In this document: positions 51,623 through 60,525 of the stretch, piece after piece | How positions within the stretch are numbered: the first letter of the stretch is position 1 | Layout: every line of letters begins with the position of its first letter | Assembly: GCA_946811185.2 (NCBI GenBank) | Contig: OX328104.1 | Location: 45,926,505-45,990,504, forward strand | Reading direction: 5' to 3' | Source of the DNA: Hippopus hippopus | Taxonomy: Eukaryota; Mollusca; Bivalvia; Cardiida; Cardiidae | Length of the DNA stretch: 64,000 nucleotides | The notes under the pieces: model-generated | Seen by the model: the letters and a program-made list of their open reading frames with translations, nothing else | The model's database searches: none | Told to the model about the DNA's origin: nothing | Position numbers and translations under genes: made by a program

Positions 51623-52317
51623 TTAACAAATGACTTCCTGAAACATATTTGCCACACACGGTTTGAAAGTATCCCTCTAAAATAAGGACAAGAAAGATCA
51701 GTTGAGGTGTGATACATATAGGATGTAACATAGTTTGTAATTTGGTATTTGAGATATCCCGGTATGGGATCTGACATTAGTTGGTATTTGAGGTAAAAAG
51801 TTATTACACGAGTCTAGACAAATGTTGTGACAAAAAGTGCTTCCGGCGAGGTAAATATTTTTTTTTTTGGACGAGTATTTCAAATTTTATCTCAAAAGCA
51901 ACCAGGTGGCAGATTTTTTTCTATCACATAACGATATTTCATGAATTGTAGGTCAGAATCTGCAATACCATACATGCACACGTCGTGGTAGGGTGTACTT
52001 ACTACTATCCATATAAAAACCCGATTCACTCTTCTGGAAGTACGAAGTACAAATGACGTCATATATGACGTCACACAGTATTTATGTAAACCGTTTGTAA
52101 GAGAAGAAAATTCGTAATATTGGGTATATTATCCTGAAACAAGAGAGGTTATCTGATAAAAGAATATTCATGTGTAAAGATTACGGTTACAGTAGAAATT
52201 CCTTCTAAAATGCAGTATCTGCTTTTGAAGCCGTTGATGCGAGATGAAACGCGGGCACAGAGTGCGGGTACCAACACTCGACGTCATTCCCTTTTTTTTT
52301 AACGTGAAATTTTAACT
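51623..52317. other. Unassigned stretch with CRE motifs
   Basis: No repeat family. GGTATTTGAG occurs at 51744 and 51783 near GATATCCCGGTATGGGATC. Contains the CRE pair at 52054 and CGACGTCA at 52279. Confidence 0.45.
52054..52073. promoter_or_regulatory. Double CRE palindrome
   Basis: TGACGTCATATATGACGTCA is a perfect 20-bp palindrome of two full CREB/ATF sites 4 bp apart. A motif match only; no gene start is identified nearby. Confidence 0.45.
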
Positions 52318-52545
52318 CAGCCTACTGGCAGGAAAAATAAAAATTAAAACCAGGTAAAAGTGAACAAAAGTATAGAGCGACCTGGCAACTTTTCACCTAC
52401 TTTTAAATTTTATTTTTCTGCCAGCGACTAACACTTGGACCGGCCGTACAATTTCAGATTTTCATCTTCACAATAATAACCAAACTTTTACATTTGAATT
52501 TAAATGCATTTTAACACCCGAATTGTTTGCTTTTGGCCGCTGTTT
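52318..52545 (+). mobile_element. Pal-E, right two thirds
   Basis: CTACTGGCAGGAAAAATAAA and TTTCTGCCAGCGACTAACAC inner arms, GTATAGAGCGACCTGGCAAC between, then AATTTAAATGCATTTTAACACCC and GCTTTTGGCCG at the end. Confidence 0.7.
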
Positions 52546-52587
52546 GGGCTTTAAATATCTTCAGTGATAACAGCAAAATAAGAAAAA

Positions 52588-52600
52588 AGGTCAAAGGTCA
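52588..52600 (+). promoter_or_regulatory. DR1 nuclear-receptor motif
   Basis: AGGTCAAAGGTCA is a perfect direct repeat of AGGTCA with one spacer base, the known HNF4/RXR site. Function is not shown. Confidence 0.4.
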
Positions 52601-52758
52601 ACGTAGAAGACGAAGCAAACGACGCCGACTACAGGGCTATGACAATTCCTGAAGATTTCTTCGAAAAAAAAAGTCGAGTAAAAAATATCCTCTGTACGAT
52701 GGGGTAAGGTGTTCGCTGCAAATATTTTCACCTTGAAAATAAACTTTGGTCGAGGGCT

Positions 52759-52766
52759 TGACGTCA
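52759..52766. promoter_or_regulatory. CRE motif
   Basis: TGACGTCA, the third full site within 0.7 kb. Confidence 0.35.
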
Positions 52767-52967
52767 TTTACACCTAATACGTAAACATGACACTTTTTTT
52801 TTTTGTTTTTATCTAGATCTAATGTTGTTTTTTTTGTAATTCAATAAACTTGTCCTAAATTTCAGGATGAATTATCTGTTTGTCTGGGGCATTCAAAAAA
52901 GGTATTCTAAGAAATTGCAACAAAAGTTCATTGAACTTAAATGGTTTGCATACGTTGTGTTAATAGA

Positions 52968-53212
52968 CATGTACAGCGAGAGTCGAGATCGAAAGCCGAA
53001 AGCGGAAAAACTCCAGGGGTCGTATAAATGCCCTCTACTGAATGAAGTTTGTAAAACTGATTCAAATAGCGTAAGCTTTTTTCGTGCATTATTTCAGTTT
53101 CAGAGGATAAGACCTGTTTCTATCCTACAACATACCAGTTCAACATAGATATAAACTGTTTTGGACAAATATCTTTTTGGGTTTCTCCAAGCACTGCTGA
53201 TGGCCTTGTATA
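52968..53212 (-). pseudogene. PIF/Harbinger-like transposon 3' end, minus-strand copy
   Basis: Its reverse complement follows 55880-56130: AAGGCCATCAGCAGTGCTTGG, ACAGTTTATATCTATG, GTCTTATCCTCTGAAACTG, CTGATTCAAATAGCG, then the terminal part ending CGCTGTACATG. It therefore holds the end of the transposase reading plus the terminal repeat. It breaks at about 53213 where a SINE begins. Confidence 0.7.
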
Positions 53213-53215
53213 TTT

Positions 53216-53432
53216 TGGGGATACTGCGCCGCTCAGTGGTAAAGTGTTGGACTCGTGACCTGGAGGCCCCGGGCTGGAGCTCACTGGATCCATTGGGTTT
53301 TTCATGGGAGTGTCGTTAGGCAAGACACTTCAGAGCCCTAGCCTAGTACTTACCGGTGAAATCCAGGAAATACATGAATATACGAGCTGATATGACTGAA
53401 ATAATGTGATAGCGGCGTAAAACAACGTTCAA
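53216..53432 (+). mobile_element. tRNA-derived SINE, full length
   Basis: Head GCGCCGCTCAGTGGTAAAGTG, GGACTCGTGACCTGGAGGC; the B box is altered (GGGCTGGAGC). Body GGGTTTTTCATGGGAGTGTC, AGACACTTCAGAGCCC, TAGCCTAGTACTTACCGG, tail ATATGACTGAAATAATGTG to GGCGTAAAACAACG. Confidence 0.75.
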
Positions 53433-53446
53433 TAAATCTATTGTAT

Positions 53447-54966
53447 ACTTTGATTGCGAAAGTATACGTTTTGAAAGTGGTGATTGTGTCCGGTCTGTGT
53501 AGCATGTTAATAAAACCTGCATATAAAATAAATGACTGTTTGACAACGCCTTGCACGAGGTTTTTTATGCAGGCGTCACACAGTCCCGAAATTAACATCA
53601 GATGGCCATACGAATTTGGAATTTTGAATTTCGCGCGAAGATCGTCCCGAACTTGGTAAACGGCCAATTGAAAGCCGAAGCAAGGACGGTGCCTTCAGAA
53701 GGCCACGCGATGGCACCCGAACCAGACACGAAGGCAACACAAATATGCGAATTTCATATATTAAGTAGCTTACCCGCAGGACACACGAAGACCACACAAC
53801 TTCGTGTTGAGAGTATAATCCGTTCGAACTAGGTCACGAAGACGTCACATGACCTGTCGATGGTATAAAACCTTCAGCCACCAGTGGGAAATTCAACTGC
53901 TGATCAGAAATTATTAGGGTAGAATACGCAGTATTCTTTATTTATTTCAAACAGAATCAATCTTTTATTCACCTTTATCATGCCACCAAAGGCAGGAAGG
54001 AGCAAAAGGAAGAGGCTGTCTGAGCCTGTAAGAGTTGCTCATCATGTTCTCTTAGGTGTAGGCCTATCAAAAGGAGCAATGCTGCTGCATTCTTTTTCCT
54101 GGTTGTCTCATCGTCACAGTATGCCATTCTGCTGGAAATAAATTATGATCAATTGTGATTGAAGCTTTAGAACCGTTGCTCAGGACTGACTGAGGAAAAA
54201 GCTGGCCTTTTATATATCCATGTTACTATAACACGTGTGAAACGCTGTAGCTGCTCAAATTCGGCTGTCTTCGGCCACACCGTGGTCCCATCTCGATGTC
54301 ATCGTGCTGTAATACGATGGCTACACGGCGGCATTGCGAGGACGTCACGTAGTCGTGTTGCCTTCCTAAGACAATCGGGTGGCTTCTTACTTCCTTTGTA
54401 TTATCTTCGTGAGGCGAAAAATGCCCGATGGCACCGATGATCACACGAGGTAAAGACGAAGATCACACGATTTGACAAGATGCCCTCACGATGCCATTAC
54501 GAAGGACAAAATGGACATACGAATTCAACACGAAAATGAACCTTCGCAAGGTCTTCCGGCAATTTTTTGACATGCCAAAGATTTTGTCACGAAGTTTCTG
54601 CCGAAGCCTGAGGAACTCAACTGGCGGTCATACGATGGATTAAGATACCCTCACGAATGGCCCGATGTTTTACGATCAGATGCGAATTTGAACATTTCAT
54701 TTATCGTGTGTCCATCTGGTAGCAATTTCGGGACAGTGTGACGTCTGCATAATGCTACTTGCAAAGCTCTATACATGTGCATTCGGTTTTGGAAACGGAT
54801 TCAATACGGATTTTTTAAGGAAAAAGTTATTTTGATTATGAAAGTATATGTTTTGAAAGTGGTGATTGCGTACGGTCATTGCTTTTCGTATTATTAAATT
54901 CTTATAATCTGTTTCGAAACAGAATGTACACAATCACCACTTTCAAAACATACACTTTCACAATCA
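53447..54966. mobile_element. 1.5-kb foldback element
   Basis: The left end TTGATTGCGAAAGTATACG plus TTTTGAAAGTGGTGATTGTG is matched inverted at 54914-54966. A second inner copy lies at 54835-54872, making the right end a palindrome. Further in, ATGCAGGCGTCACACAGTCC (53568-53587) pairs with ACTGTGACGTCTGCAT at about 54733-54752. The middle is rich in CACGAAG words. No transposase is recognised. Confidence 0.65.
53980..54141 (+). CDS. Small ORF, 53 residues, uncertain
   Basis: Starts MPPKAGRSKRKRLSEP, strongly basic at residues 4-12 (possible nuclear-localisation-like segment), then no known domain. A TATA-like TATAAAA lies about 115 bp upstream (53863). It could be a chance ORF or the first exon of a transposon protein. 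Low confidence. Confidence 0.2.
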   Translation: MPPKAGRSKRKRLSEPVRVAHHVLLGVGLSKGAMLLHSFSWLSHRHSMPFCWK

Positions 54967-54989
54967 ATATATGTATATTCTTGTGAAAT

Positions 54990-56130
54990 GAATACTCGCA
55001 GACGCCAATAGCTTACTGAGGCAATACGTTGTGCCCACCGCCACCCGATTTCGTACATTATCCTAAATATGCATCGGCTTTATGGGAAATTATGTGCCAT
55101 TTACCGCCAATCCCATTTCTTGATATTCGCAACAGATTGCATGGTGATTATGACAGTATTCTTGGAGAAATGTTTTTCGAATGATATGTTGTCAACAATA
55201 CGAGTTTCTTCAAGCAACGGTTGAGATCCAAAAACATTTCTTCAGTTAGGTCAATATGGTAGAATTACCCGAGTTCCCAAAAATTTCGTCGAAACGCATT
55301 AGAGTTCTTATTTAGTATGTGGTTACGAATATATCCGATATATATAATGCTTCCAACACTTTTCAGTGTGAGTTTAGCAACTGTTGAAAATAATATACAG
55401 ACGGCTATTCCAGTATTTTATACGTGTTTAGCAGGTTATATTCGCTGGCAATCATTAGATGAGTGGCGAAATATGGAGGGCAAATGACATGAAATTGAGG
55501 CAGCTTTAGGTGCTATTGATGCGACAAGTCACGAAATTTATCGCCCAAACAAATATCAAGGACATTGCTCCTCTGGACATTGTCATTACCGTTGTTTATA
55601 TACTTAAATCACGGTTGATTGCTAGGGTACTATTGGCTATATTGAGTCTGGCTTTCTCGACAGTAGTACCGTTTAGTTATTGGAGAATTGCCTTTTTTTT
55701 CCTATTCTAAGTAAATGTGCATTATTAGGCGATACAATTTGTCCTAACAGTCATCCAGTGATAACTCCATTCACTGCAGCACAACTATCAAAAGTTCGAG
55801 ATGCACGCCCTTACAGGAAGTTCAACCGCTATCATTGACGATAACATGTAGCTGTTGAGCATGCTATTGCACGAATTAAAGGCCATCAGCAGTGTTTGGC
55901 GAAGCCTAAGCAGATATATGATCGAAACAGTTTATATCTGTGGTGCACTGGTATGCCGTAGGAAAAACATAGGTCTTATCCTCTGTTATCCTCTGAAACT
56001 GAAATATTGCTCGGAAAAGCTAACGCTATTTGAATCAGTTTAACAAATCATTGGAGCACATAAACGATCCCTTGAGTTTTTCCCCTTTCGGCTTTTGTTC
56101 TCGACTTTCGACCATCGCTGTACATGTCAA
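54990..56130 (+). pseudogene. PIF/Harbinger-like (DDE_Tnp_4) transposase pseudogene
   Basis: Spliced over stops and frameshifts, the plus-strand reading shows ALGAIDATSHEIYRP (first catalytic Asp region, about 55515), YQGHCSSGHCHY (about 55555), LLGDTICPNSHPVITPF (about 55728) and VEHAIARIKGHQQC (Glu region, about 55857). The order and spacing match DDE_Tnp_4 transposases. The second Asp region is lost. At least four stops and a T8 run at 55690 break it. The known role is cut-and-paste transposition with 3-bp TWA target duplications. Confidence 0.7.
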
Positions 56131-56255
56131 ATTTAAATCAGTTTTATATACACCATAATCGTCGTTGGTAATATTGAAACGACCCCTTGTGTTTCTCCGC
56201 TTTCGACTTTCGTTCTCGACTTTCGACTCCCGCTGTACATGTCCAATAAATATGG
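56131..56255 (-). repeat. Duplicated terminal repeat of the Harbinger-like element
   Basis: GACCCCTTGTGTTTCTCCGC to CGACTCCCGCTGTACATG repeats the segment CGATCCCTTGAGTTTTTCCC to CGCTGTACATG at about 56065-56126. Both TTTCGGCTTTTGTTCTCG-type tracts are present. TAA lies just beyond (56250-56252). Confidence 0.7.
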
Positions 56256-56282
56256 TGACATATATAATGATATACATGTACC

Positions 56283-56330
56283 TTTTAACTTTTTACTATC
56301 TGACCAAATTTTAGACTTGTCTGTGAATGG
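56283..56330 (+). mobile_element. Pal-F end scrap
   Basis: TTTTAACTTTTTACTATCTGACC and TTTTAGACTTGTCTG. Confidence 0.45.
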
Positions 56331-56468
56331 TAGGGGGTCAAATATATGAATGTTTGTTTAGTTTTCGTGTCATTCGACATGGAAAGGGAAAATCGCAGTT
56401 CAATTCCGCCAAGTTAAAGTTGTAGCCTAAATGTAGAATCGCTAAGGGTTCCTGTACTGATTCCTGGT

Positions 56469-56659
56469 TCCGTATTCACCAACCACTCTTAGGAATATTC
56501 TTTGTCTAATTCTCAAGAATTTTCTAGATTTGAAAGTAACACAACTTCTGATTGGCTAAACCAAATGGTTTAGCCAATCAGAAGCTGTGTTACTTTCAAG
56601 TCTAGAAGATTCTGCAGCGTAAGACTAAGAATAGTCTGAAGAATGGTTGGTGAATAGAG
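56469..56659. mobile_element. Pal-D MITE, full length
   Basis: CCGTATTCACCAACCACTC to GAATGGTTGGTGAATAG. Apex GGCTAAACCAAATGGTTTAGCC is perfect. Confidence 0.9.
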
Positions 56660-56668
56660 AACCTGGTT

Positions 56669-56862
56669 CCGTATTTACCAACCATTCTTAAGAAAATTCT
56701 CAGTCTTATTCTCCAAATTTTCTAAATTTGAAAGTAACAAAAATTCTGATTGGCTAAACCAAATGGTTCAGCCATTCAGAGTTTTTGTTACTCTCAAATC
56801 TAGAAAAGTCTGAAGAGTAAGACCAAGAATGTTCTTAAAAATGGTTGGTGAATACGGGTCCT
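56669..56862. mobile_element. Pal-D MITE, tandem neighbour
   Basis: CCGTATTTACCAACCATTC to AATGGTTGGTGAATACGGG. The arms contain ACAAAAATTCTGATTGG with CAGAGTTTTTGT: the family CAACTTCTG is changed to matching bases on both sides. Confidence 0.9.
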
Positions 56863-57290
56863 GACCTACTGCAGCCGAATTTTTGTGCCTTTCAGAGCAA
56901 CGTCTTTGAAAATATTTAGTCTAAAAGAGAATTGGCTGAAAAACAGCAATTTTCTCATTTCGACTAAATATGTTAACATTGTTTTCATTTTGGATCCCTT
57001 TATTCATTTTTACCACCTTTATTATAGTAACATGACATTTTTAAAATCTGTCGTGAATTTGTTTGGGATTTCAAATAGAAGTGAATATATTTAATACCCT
57101 CGTAATAGAACGGGATCAACCAGAATGTAAAATGTTGATATAACAAGCAGGTGCCTAACCAGGAATGTAGTAGAGAATTAAGATGAAGCCCAATTTATCC
57201 TAAATTTTCTTCTCTTTCTTTCTTTCGTCCTTTTTTCCTCTAGTAAAGTATAAGTAAGCTGCTTAAAGAGCCAGGCGCAGCTTTGTCAGT
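56863..57290. other. No recognisable feature
   Basis: Nothing recognised; TTTCTTCTCTTTCTTTCTTTCG pyrimidine tract near 57208. Confidence 0.4.
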
Positions 57291-58205
57291 TTTTTAGCTC
57301 ACCTGAGCACGACGAGCTCAAGTTGAGCTTTTGTGATCGTGCTGTGTCCGGCGTCCTGACAAAGCGTCGTCCGTCGTGCGGTCGTCAATATTTACCTTGT
57401 GTGCACTCTAGAGGACTTATTTACAGTCAGAAACTCATGAAACTTTGGCAGAATCTTTGTCTTAATGAAATCTCGGGCTAGTATGAAACTGGGTAGTGTC
57501 ATGCAAACAAGTAGGTCATTGGACCAACTCTTAAAAAAACTTTATGTACACTTTAGAGGCCATATTTGTATCCAGATACACATAAAAGTAGATCAGATTG
57601 TGTTTGTCTTGGTAATATCTCATACATATATGAAATTGGGTCACGTTAGGACTAAAAGTAAGTCACTGGGCCAAATCGTAGAAAAACTTTGTGTGCACTC
57701 TAGTGGCCACATTTTCAGCCTGATACTCTTGAAACTTGGTCAGAACATTTTTCTTCTTAATACTTTAGAATATATTTGGAATTGGGACATGTCGGTCAAA
57801 AAGTAGGTCACTGGGCCGAATCTTAGAAAAACCATGTGTGCACTCTGGAGACCACATTTTCAGCCAGATACTCATGAAATTAGGTTGGAGTATTTGTCTG
57901 GATGATATTTTAGACATATTTGAAATTGGGCTATGTCCGGTCAAAAAGTAGGTCACTGGGTAAAATCTTTGAAAAACCTTGTCTGTAGTCTAGAGGCCAC
58001 ATTTTAAGCTGAAATTTTTGAAACTTTGTCAGAATGTTTGCCTTGATGATATCTTGCACAAGTTCAAAATAGGGTTATATCTGGTAAAAAATCAGGTCAC
58101 TTCCACTCATGTATTTCATATTATTAAAACAAGGATCTCTTCAGCTTTATCAACCATAGATGACTTTACTCAGGTGAGCGCTTTAGGGCCAATGAAGCTC
58201 TTGTT
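57291..58205 (+). mobile_element. H2 Helentron-like element, complete
   Basis: TTTTTAGCTCACCTGAGCAC at the left, GTCGTCCGTCGTGCGGTCG next, five internal modules of 144-147 bp (marker GTGCACTCTA-like at 57401, 57546, 57693, 57839, 57983), and a right end CTCAGGTGAGC (58169-58179), AGGGCCAATGAAGCTCTTGTT. Subterminal repeats are complementary over 11 bp. The terminal hairpin is weak here. Confidence 0.8.
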
Positions 58206-58208
58206 TAA

Positions 58209-58308
58209 ACAATGCAAATCAAGATCATAAAGCATTTTGCAAAAAAAAAAAAATTCAGATCAAGATCAGACTGAACGTGCAGTCTGATCTTTGATCTACA
58301 TTGTTTAC
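58209..58308 (+). mobile_element. Pal-B copy, shortened
   Basis: CAATGCAAATCAAGATC, then an A13 run, then GATCAAGATCAGACTGAACG with CAGTCTGATCTTTGATC and ACATTG. Confidence 0.55.
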
Positions 58309-58365
58309 ATTTTTACTTGTTTACATGTTTTTTGCAAAAGCAATATTTCATTTTAATTGATTTGG

Positions 58366-58441
58366 TTTCCTGATTGAGAAAGCGCATTTCGTTTTTTGAT
58401 GGTTTACAGAGAACACGCGTTTCCGCCTAGCTATGCACCTG
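58366..58441 (-). mobile_element. DNA-transposon end (hAT-like?)
   Basis: Reverse complement reads CAGGTGCATAGCTAGGCGG to CGAAATGCGCTTTCTCAATC, matching 49766-49850. The two may be opposite or repeated ends of one family. Confidence 0.45.
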
Positions 58442-58660
58442 ACACAGGATGGATACGCTGATCTGCACGTAATAGGAGAGGCCGTATTTCCATATGGTAT
58501 AGATTATTGAATGGATTTTTTTACAGTTATTTAATGCTTGTATAATTACACCTGTTGAGAGATGGAGAAAAGTAACTATATCGGCTACCTCCCATCTTTA
58601 CAAGAATATACAGATGAACCGTGCTCTTGGAAAAGGGCTTTAATGCATCACAACTATATA

Positions 58661-58923
58661 TGGCCTGCAACACACGAAAAGGGGCATTCGGACATTTGCG
58701 TAAAGTGTCGTCTCGGATCAGCCTGCGCAGTCCGCGCCGGCTGATCCGAGACGGCACTTAACGACTGCATTAGATTTTGTGCTACAGTACACTTGCGCAA
58801 AACAGAAAATTACATAAAAACAGAAAGTGTCGTTTCGGATCAGCCTGCGCGGACTGCGCAGGCTGATCCGAGATGACACTTTACGCAAATGTCCGAATGC
58901 CCCTTTTCACGTGTTGCAGGCCA
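58661..58923. mobile_element. Pal-C MITE, full length, inserted in Pal-A at TA
   Basis: TGGCCTGCAACACACGAAAA to TTTTCACGTGTTGCAGGCCA, with TA at 58659-58660 and 58924-58925. Two GC palindromes, AGCCTGCGCAGTCCGCGCCG and AGCCTGCGCGGACTGCGCAG. Confidence 0.95.
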
Positions 58924-58948
58924 TATGATACCAAGAAAGTCATCATAT

Positions 58949-59209
58949 GAGCCATGCTCTGGCAAAAGGGGGCTTAATGCATCCCCATGATGCATTATGC
59001 CATGTAAGTCATCACGTTAATATGGATCCATTATATCCATTTTGTCAAGCAACCGACTGAATCATGAGGTAGAATGGTCCTTTGACGTACAAAAATCTTG
59101 AAGATAGCGAAAAGTTTCGGCCCATGTCAGCCTGCGCGGACTGCGCAGGCTGACATGGGTCGATACTTTTCGCAAATGCATTAAGTCCCATTTTCACAGA
59201 GCATGGCTC
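58949..59209 (+). mobile_element. Inner Pal-A, full length, ATAT target duplication
   Basis: GAGCCATGCTCTGGC to CAGAGCATGGCTC, with ATAT at 58945-58948 and 59210-59213. The GC palindrome and its CATGTCAGCC / GGCTGACATG extension are perfect. Confidence 0.95.
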
Positions 59210-59424
59210 ATATAATTGTGGATCCGCAACGACCATCGTCTAACAACAGATTAAATCATATGGTAGACTTGTCCTTTGACATGCAAAAATTACAAATAGC
59301 TAAAAGTATCGATAGAGGTCGGACTGCGCGGGCTGACATGTGTCGATACTTTTTACAGATGCATAACATGTAAACCCCATTTTCACATAGCATCACTCAG
59401 ATGTGTTTTACACATTGTCTATTG

Positions 59425-60050
59425 TGCATGGTTTTTTACTCTTCCAAATTCAGAGTATTTGGGGATAAAGATGAAGAGAAAATACGTGTAAATTATATTT
59501 GGAATTAAGGATCCATACAAAAATTATTTGATAAGTTGTAAATTGGCTCATTGTCAATATTTTGTTTCAATTTTCTCGATGTTTACGAGGCAGTTTAGCT
59601 CTTGATATGTTTTAAATGTTTATGCAAAAAAGGTCTGAAAAAATAATCTGGGGTAAATATTTCCTAGCTACGTGCATCAATGCATAAACGTAAACTGACC
59701 CCCAACATGTTACAGAGCAATCAAAACGCTGAAGGTACTGATCAAACCATGTCATAAAACCGTTTATTTATCATTATTTGCATTCATTTTTATTGATTCA
59801 CTATTTGTTTTGCATGGTTTCTGACCCTTGCAAATTGATTGCATCCGGGCATAAAGACAAGAAAATATTATCTGTCTTACTTAGATTAAAGTATATCATA
59901 TTATGTGATAAAATGTAAAATTTCTCATGTTGAATACTTTGTTTAATATGCCACAATACGTTTAAAGGTACATGTAGTAAGCTATAATTGTGTTTTACGC
60001 AAACTGATCTCAGCATGCCATGGAGCAGTCATACGACTGACGGTACTGGT
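59425..60050. repeat. Old direct duplication, about 310-385 bp apart
   Basis: TGCATGGTTTTTTACTCTTCC (59425) with TGCATGGTTTCTGACCCTTGC (59811), and CGTAAACTGACCCCCAACATG ... GGTACTG (59690-59740) with CGCAAACTGATCTCAGCATG ... GGTACTG (to 60048). Confidence 0.5.
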
Positions 60051-60179
60051 TACGTTGTGTTTTCTAAAACCGAAATGAAAAACTATTTTGTACATATATT
60101 ATTGTCTTGTGTCGAATATATTTATCGTATTGATGTTTATTCGTCATCATTTTAATGAACAAAGTGACTGCACTGTTAA

Positions 60180-60377
60180 CCCTTAGGCTGCTAAGCGCGA
60201 CTCAGTGACCTTTTGCGGACAGTGTAGATCAAGTTCAGACTGCACAGAACGTGCAGTCTGATCTTGGATCTACACTGTGCAAGAAGGAGATATCTTTCCA
60301 CAAAAAAAAGCCCTTTGAAATGGCAGAGTTTGGGTATATACTGTCGGATTGAAAAATTTTATTTAGCAGGATAAGGG
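60180..60377 (+). mobile_element. Pal-B MITE, full length, reference-quality ends
   Basis: TTAA 60176-60179 and 60378-60381. Ends CCCTTAGGCTGCTAAGC and AGCAGGATAAGGG. Landmarks GGACAGTGTAGATCAAG, palindrome arms CAGACTGCACAGAACGTGCAG, AAGGAGATATC. No ORF. The TTAA duplication and CCC start are piggyBac-like. Confidence 0.95.
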
Positions 60378-60404
60378 TTAACAACAGCAAATCAAGTTAT
60401 CCAT

Positions 60405-60525
60405 CGCACTCTGCCAGATGACACGATTTCAGACCCGTCCATAATAAAAGCATAATTGTGACATAACTGATAACCGCCTTGGTCTTGTGGGTTGACCAAC
60501 ACAGAATTGTTTAGTAAAGGATTAT
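60405..60525 (+). mobile_element. Pal-F copy lacking the hairpin
   Basis: CACTCTGCCAGATGACACG, CAGACCCGTCCATAATAAAAGC, then CAGAATTGTTTAGTAAAGGATTA. The middle is deleted. Confidence 0.55.

Larger units (their letters stand above)
58616..59398 (+). mobile_element. Outer Pal-A, interrupted twice
   Basis: Three pieces: 58616-58660 (GAACCGTGCTC, TTTAATGCATC), 58924-58948 (TATGATACCAAGAAAGTCATC) and 59214-59398 (AATTGTGGATCCGC, TAACAACAGATTAAATCAT, decayed palindrome, CACATAGCATCACTC). They join into one ordinary Pal-A once the two inserts are removed. Confidence 0.85.

Noticed and set aside
53350..53832. Several overlapping ORFs of 67-105 residues
   Set aside because: They overlap on both strands across a SINE tail and the foldback element, without known motifs.
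59801..60016. 71-residue ORF, minus strand
   Set aside because: Lies within an old direct duplication and has no motif or conserved partner in the other unit.
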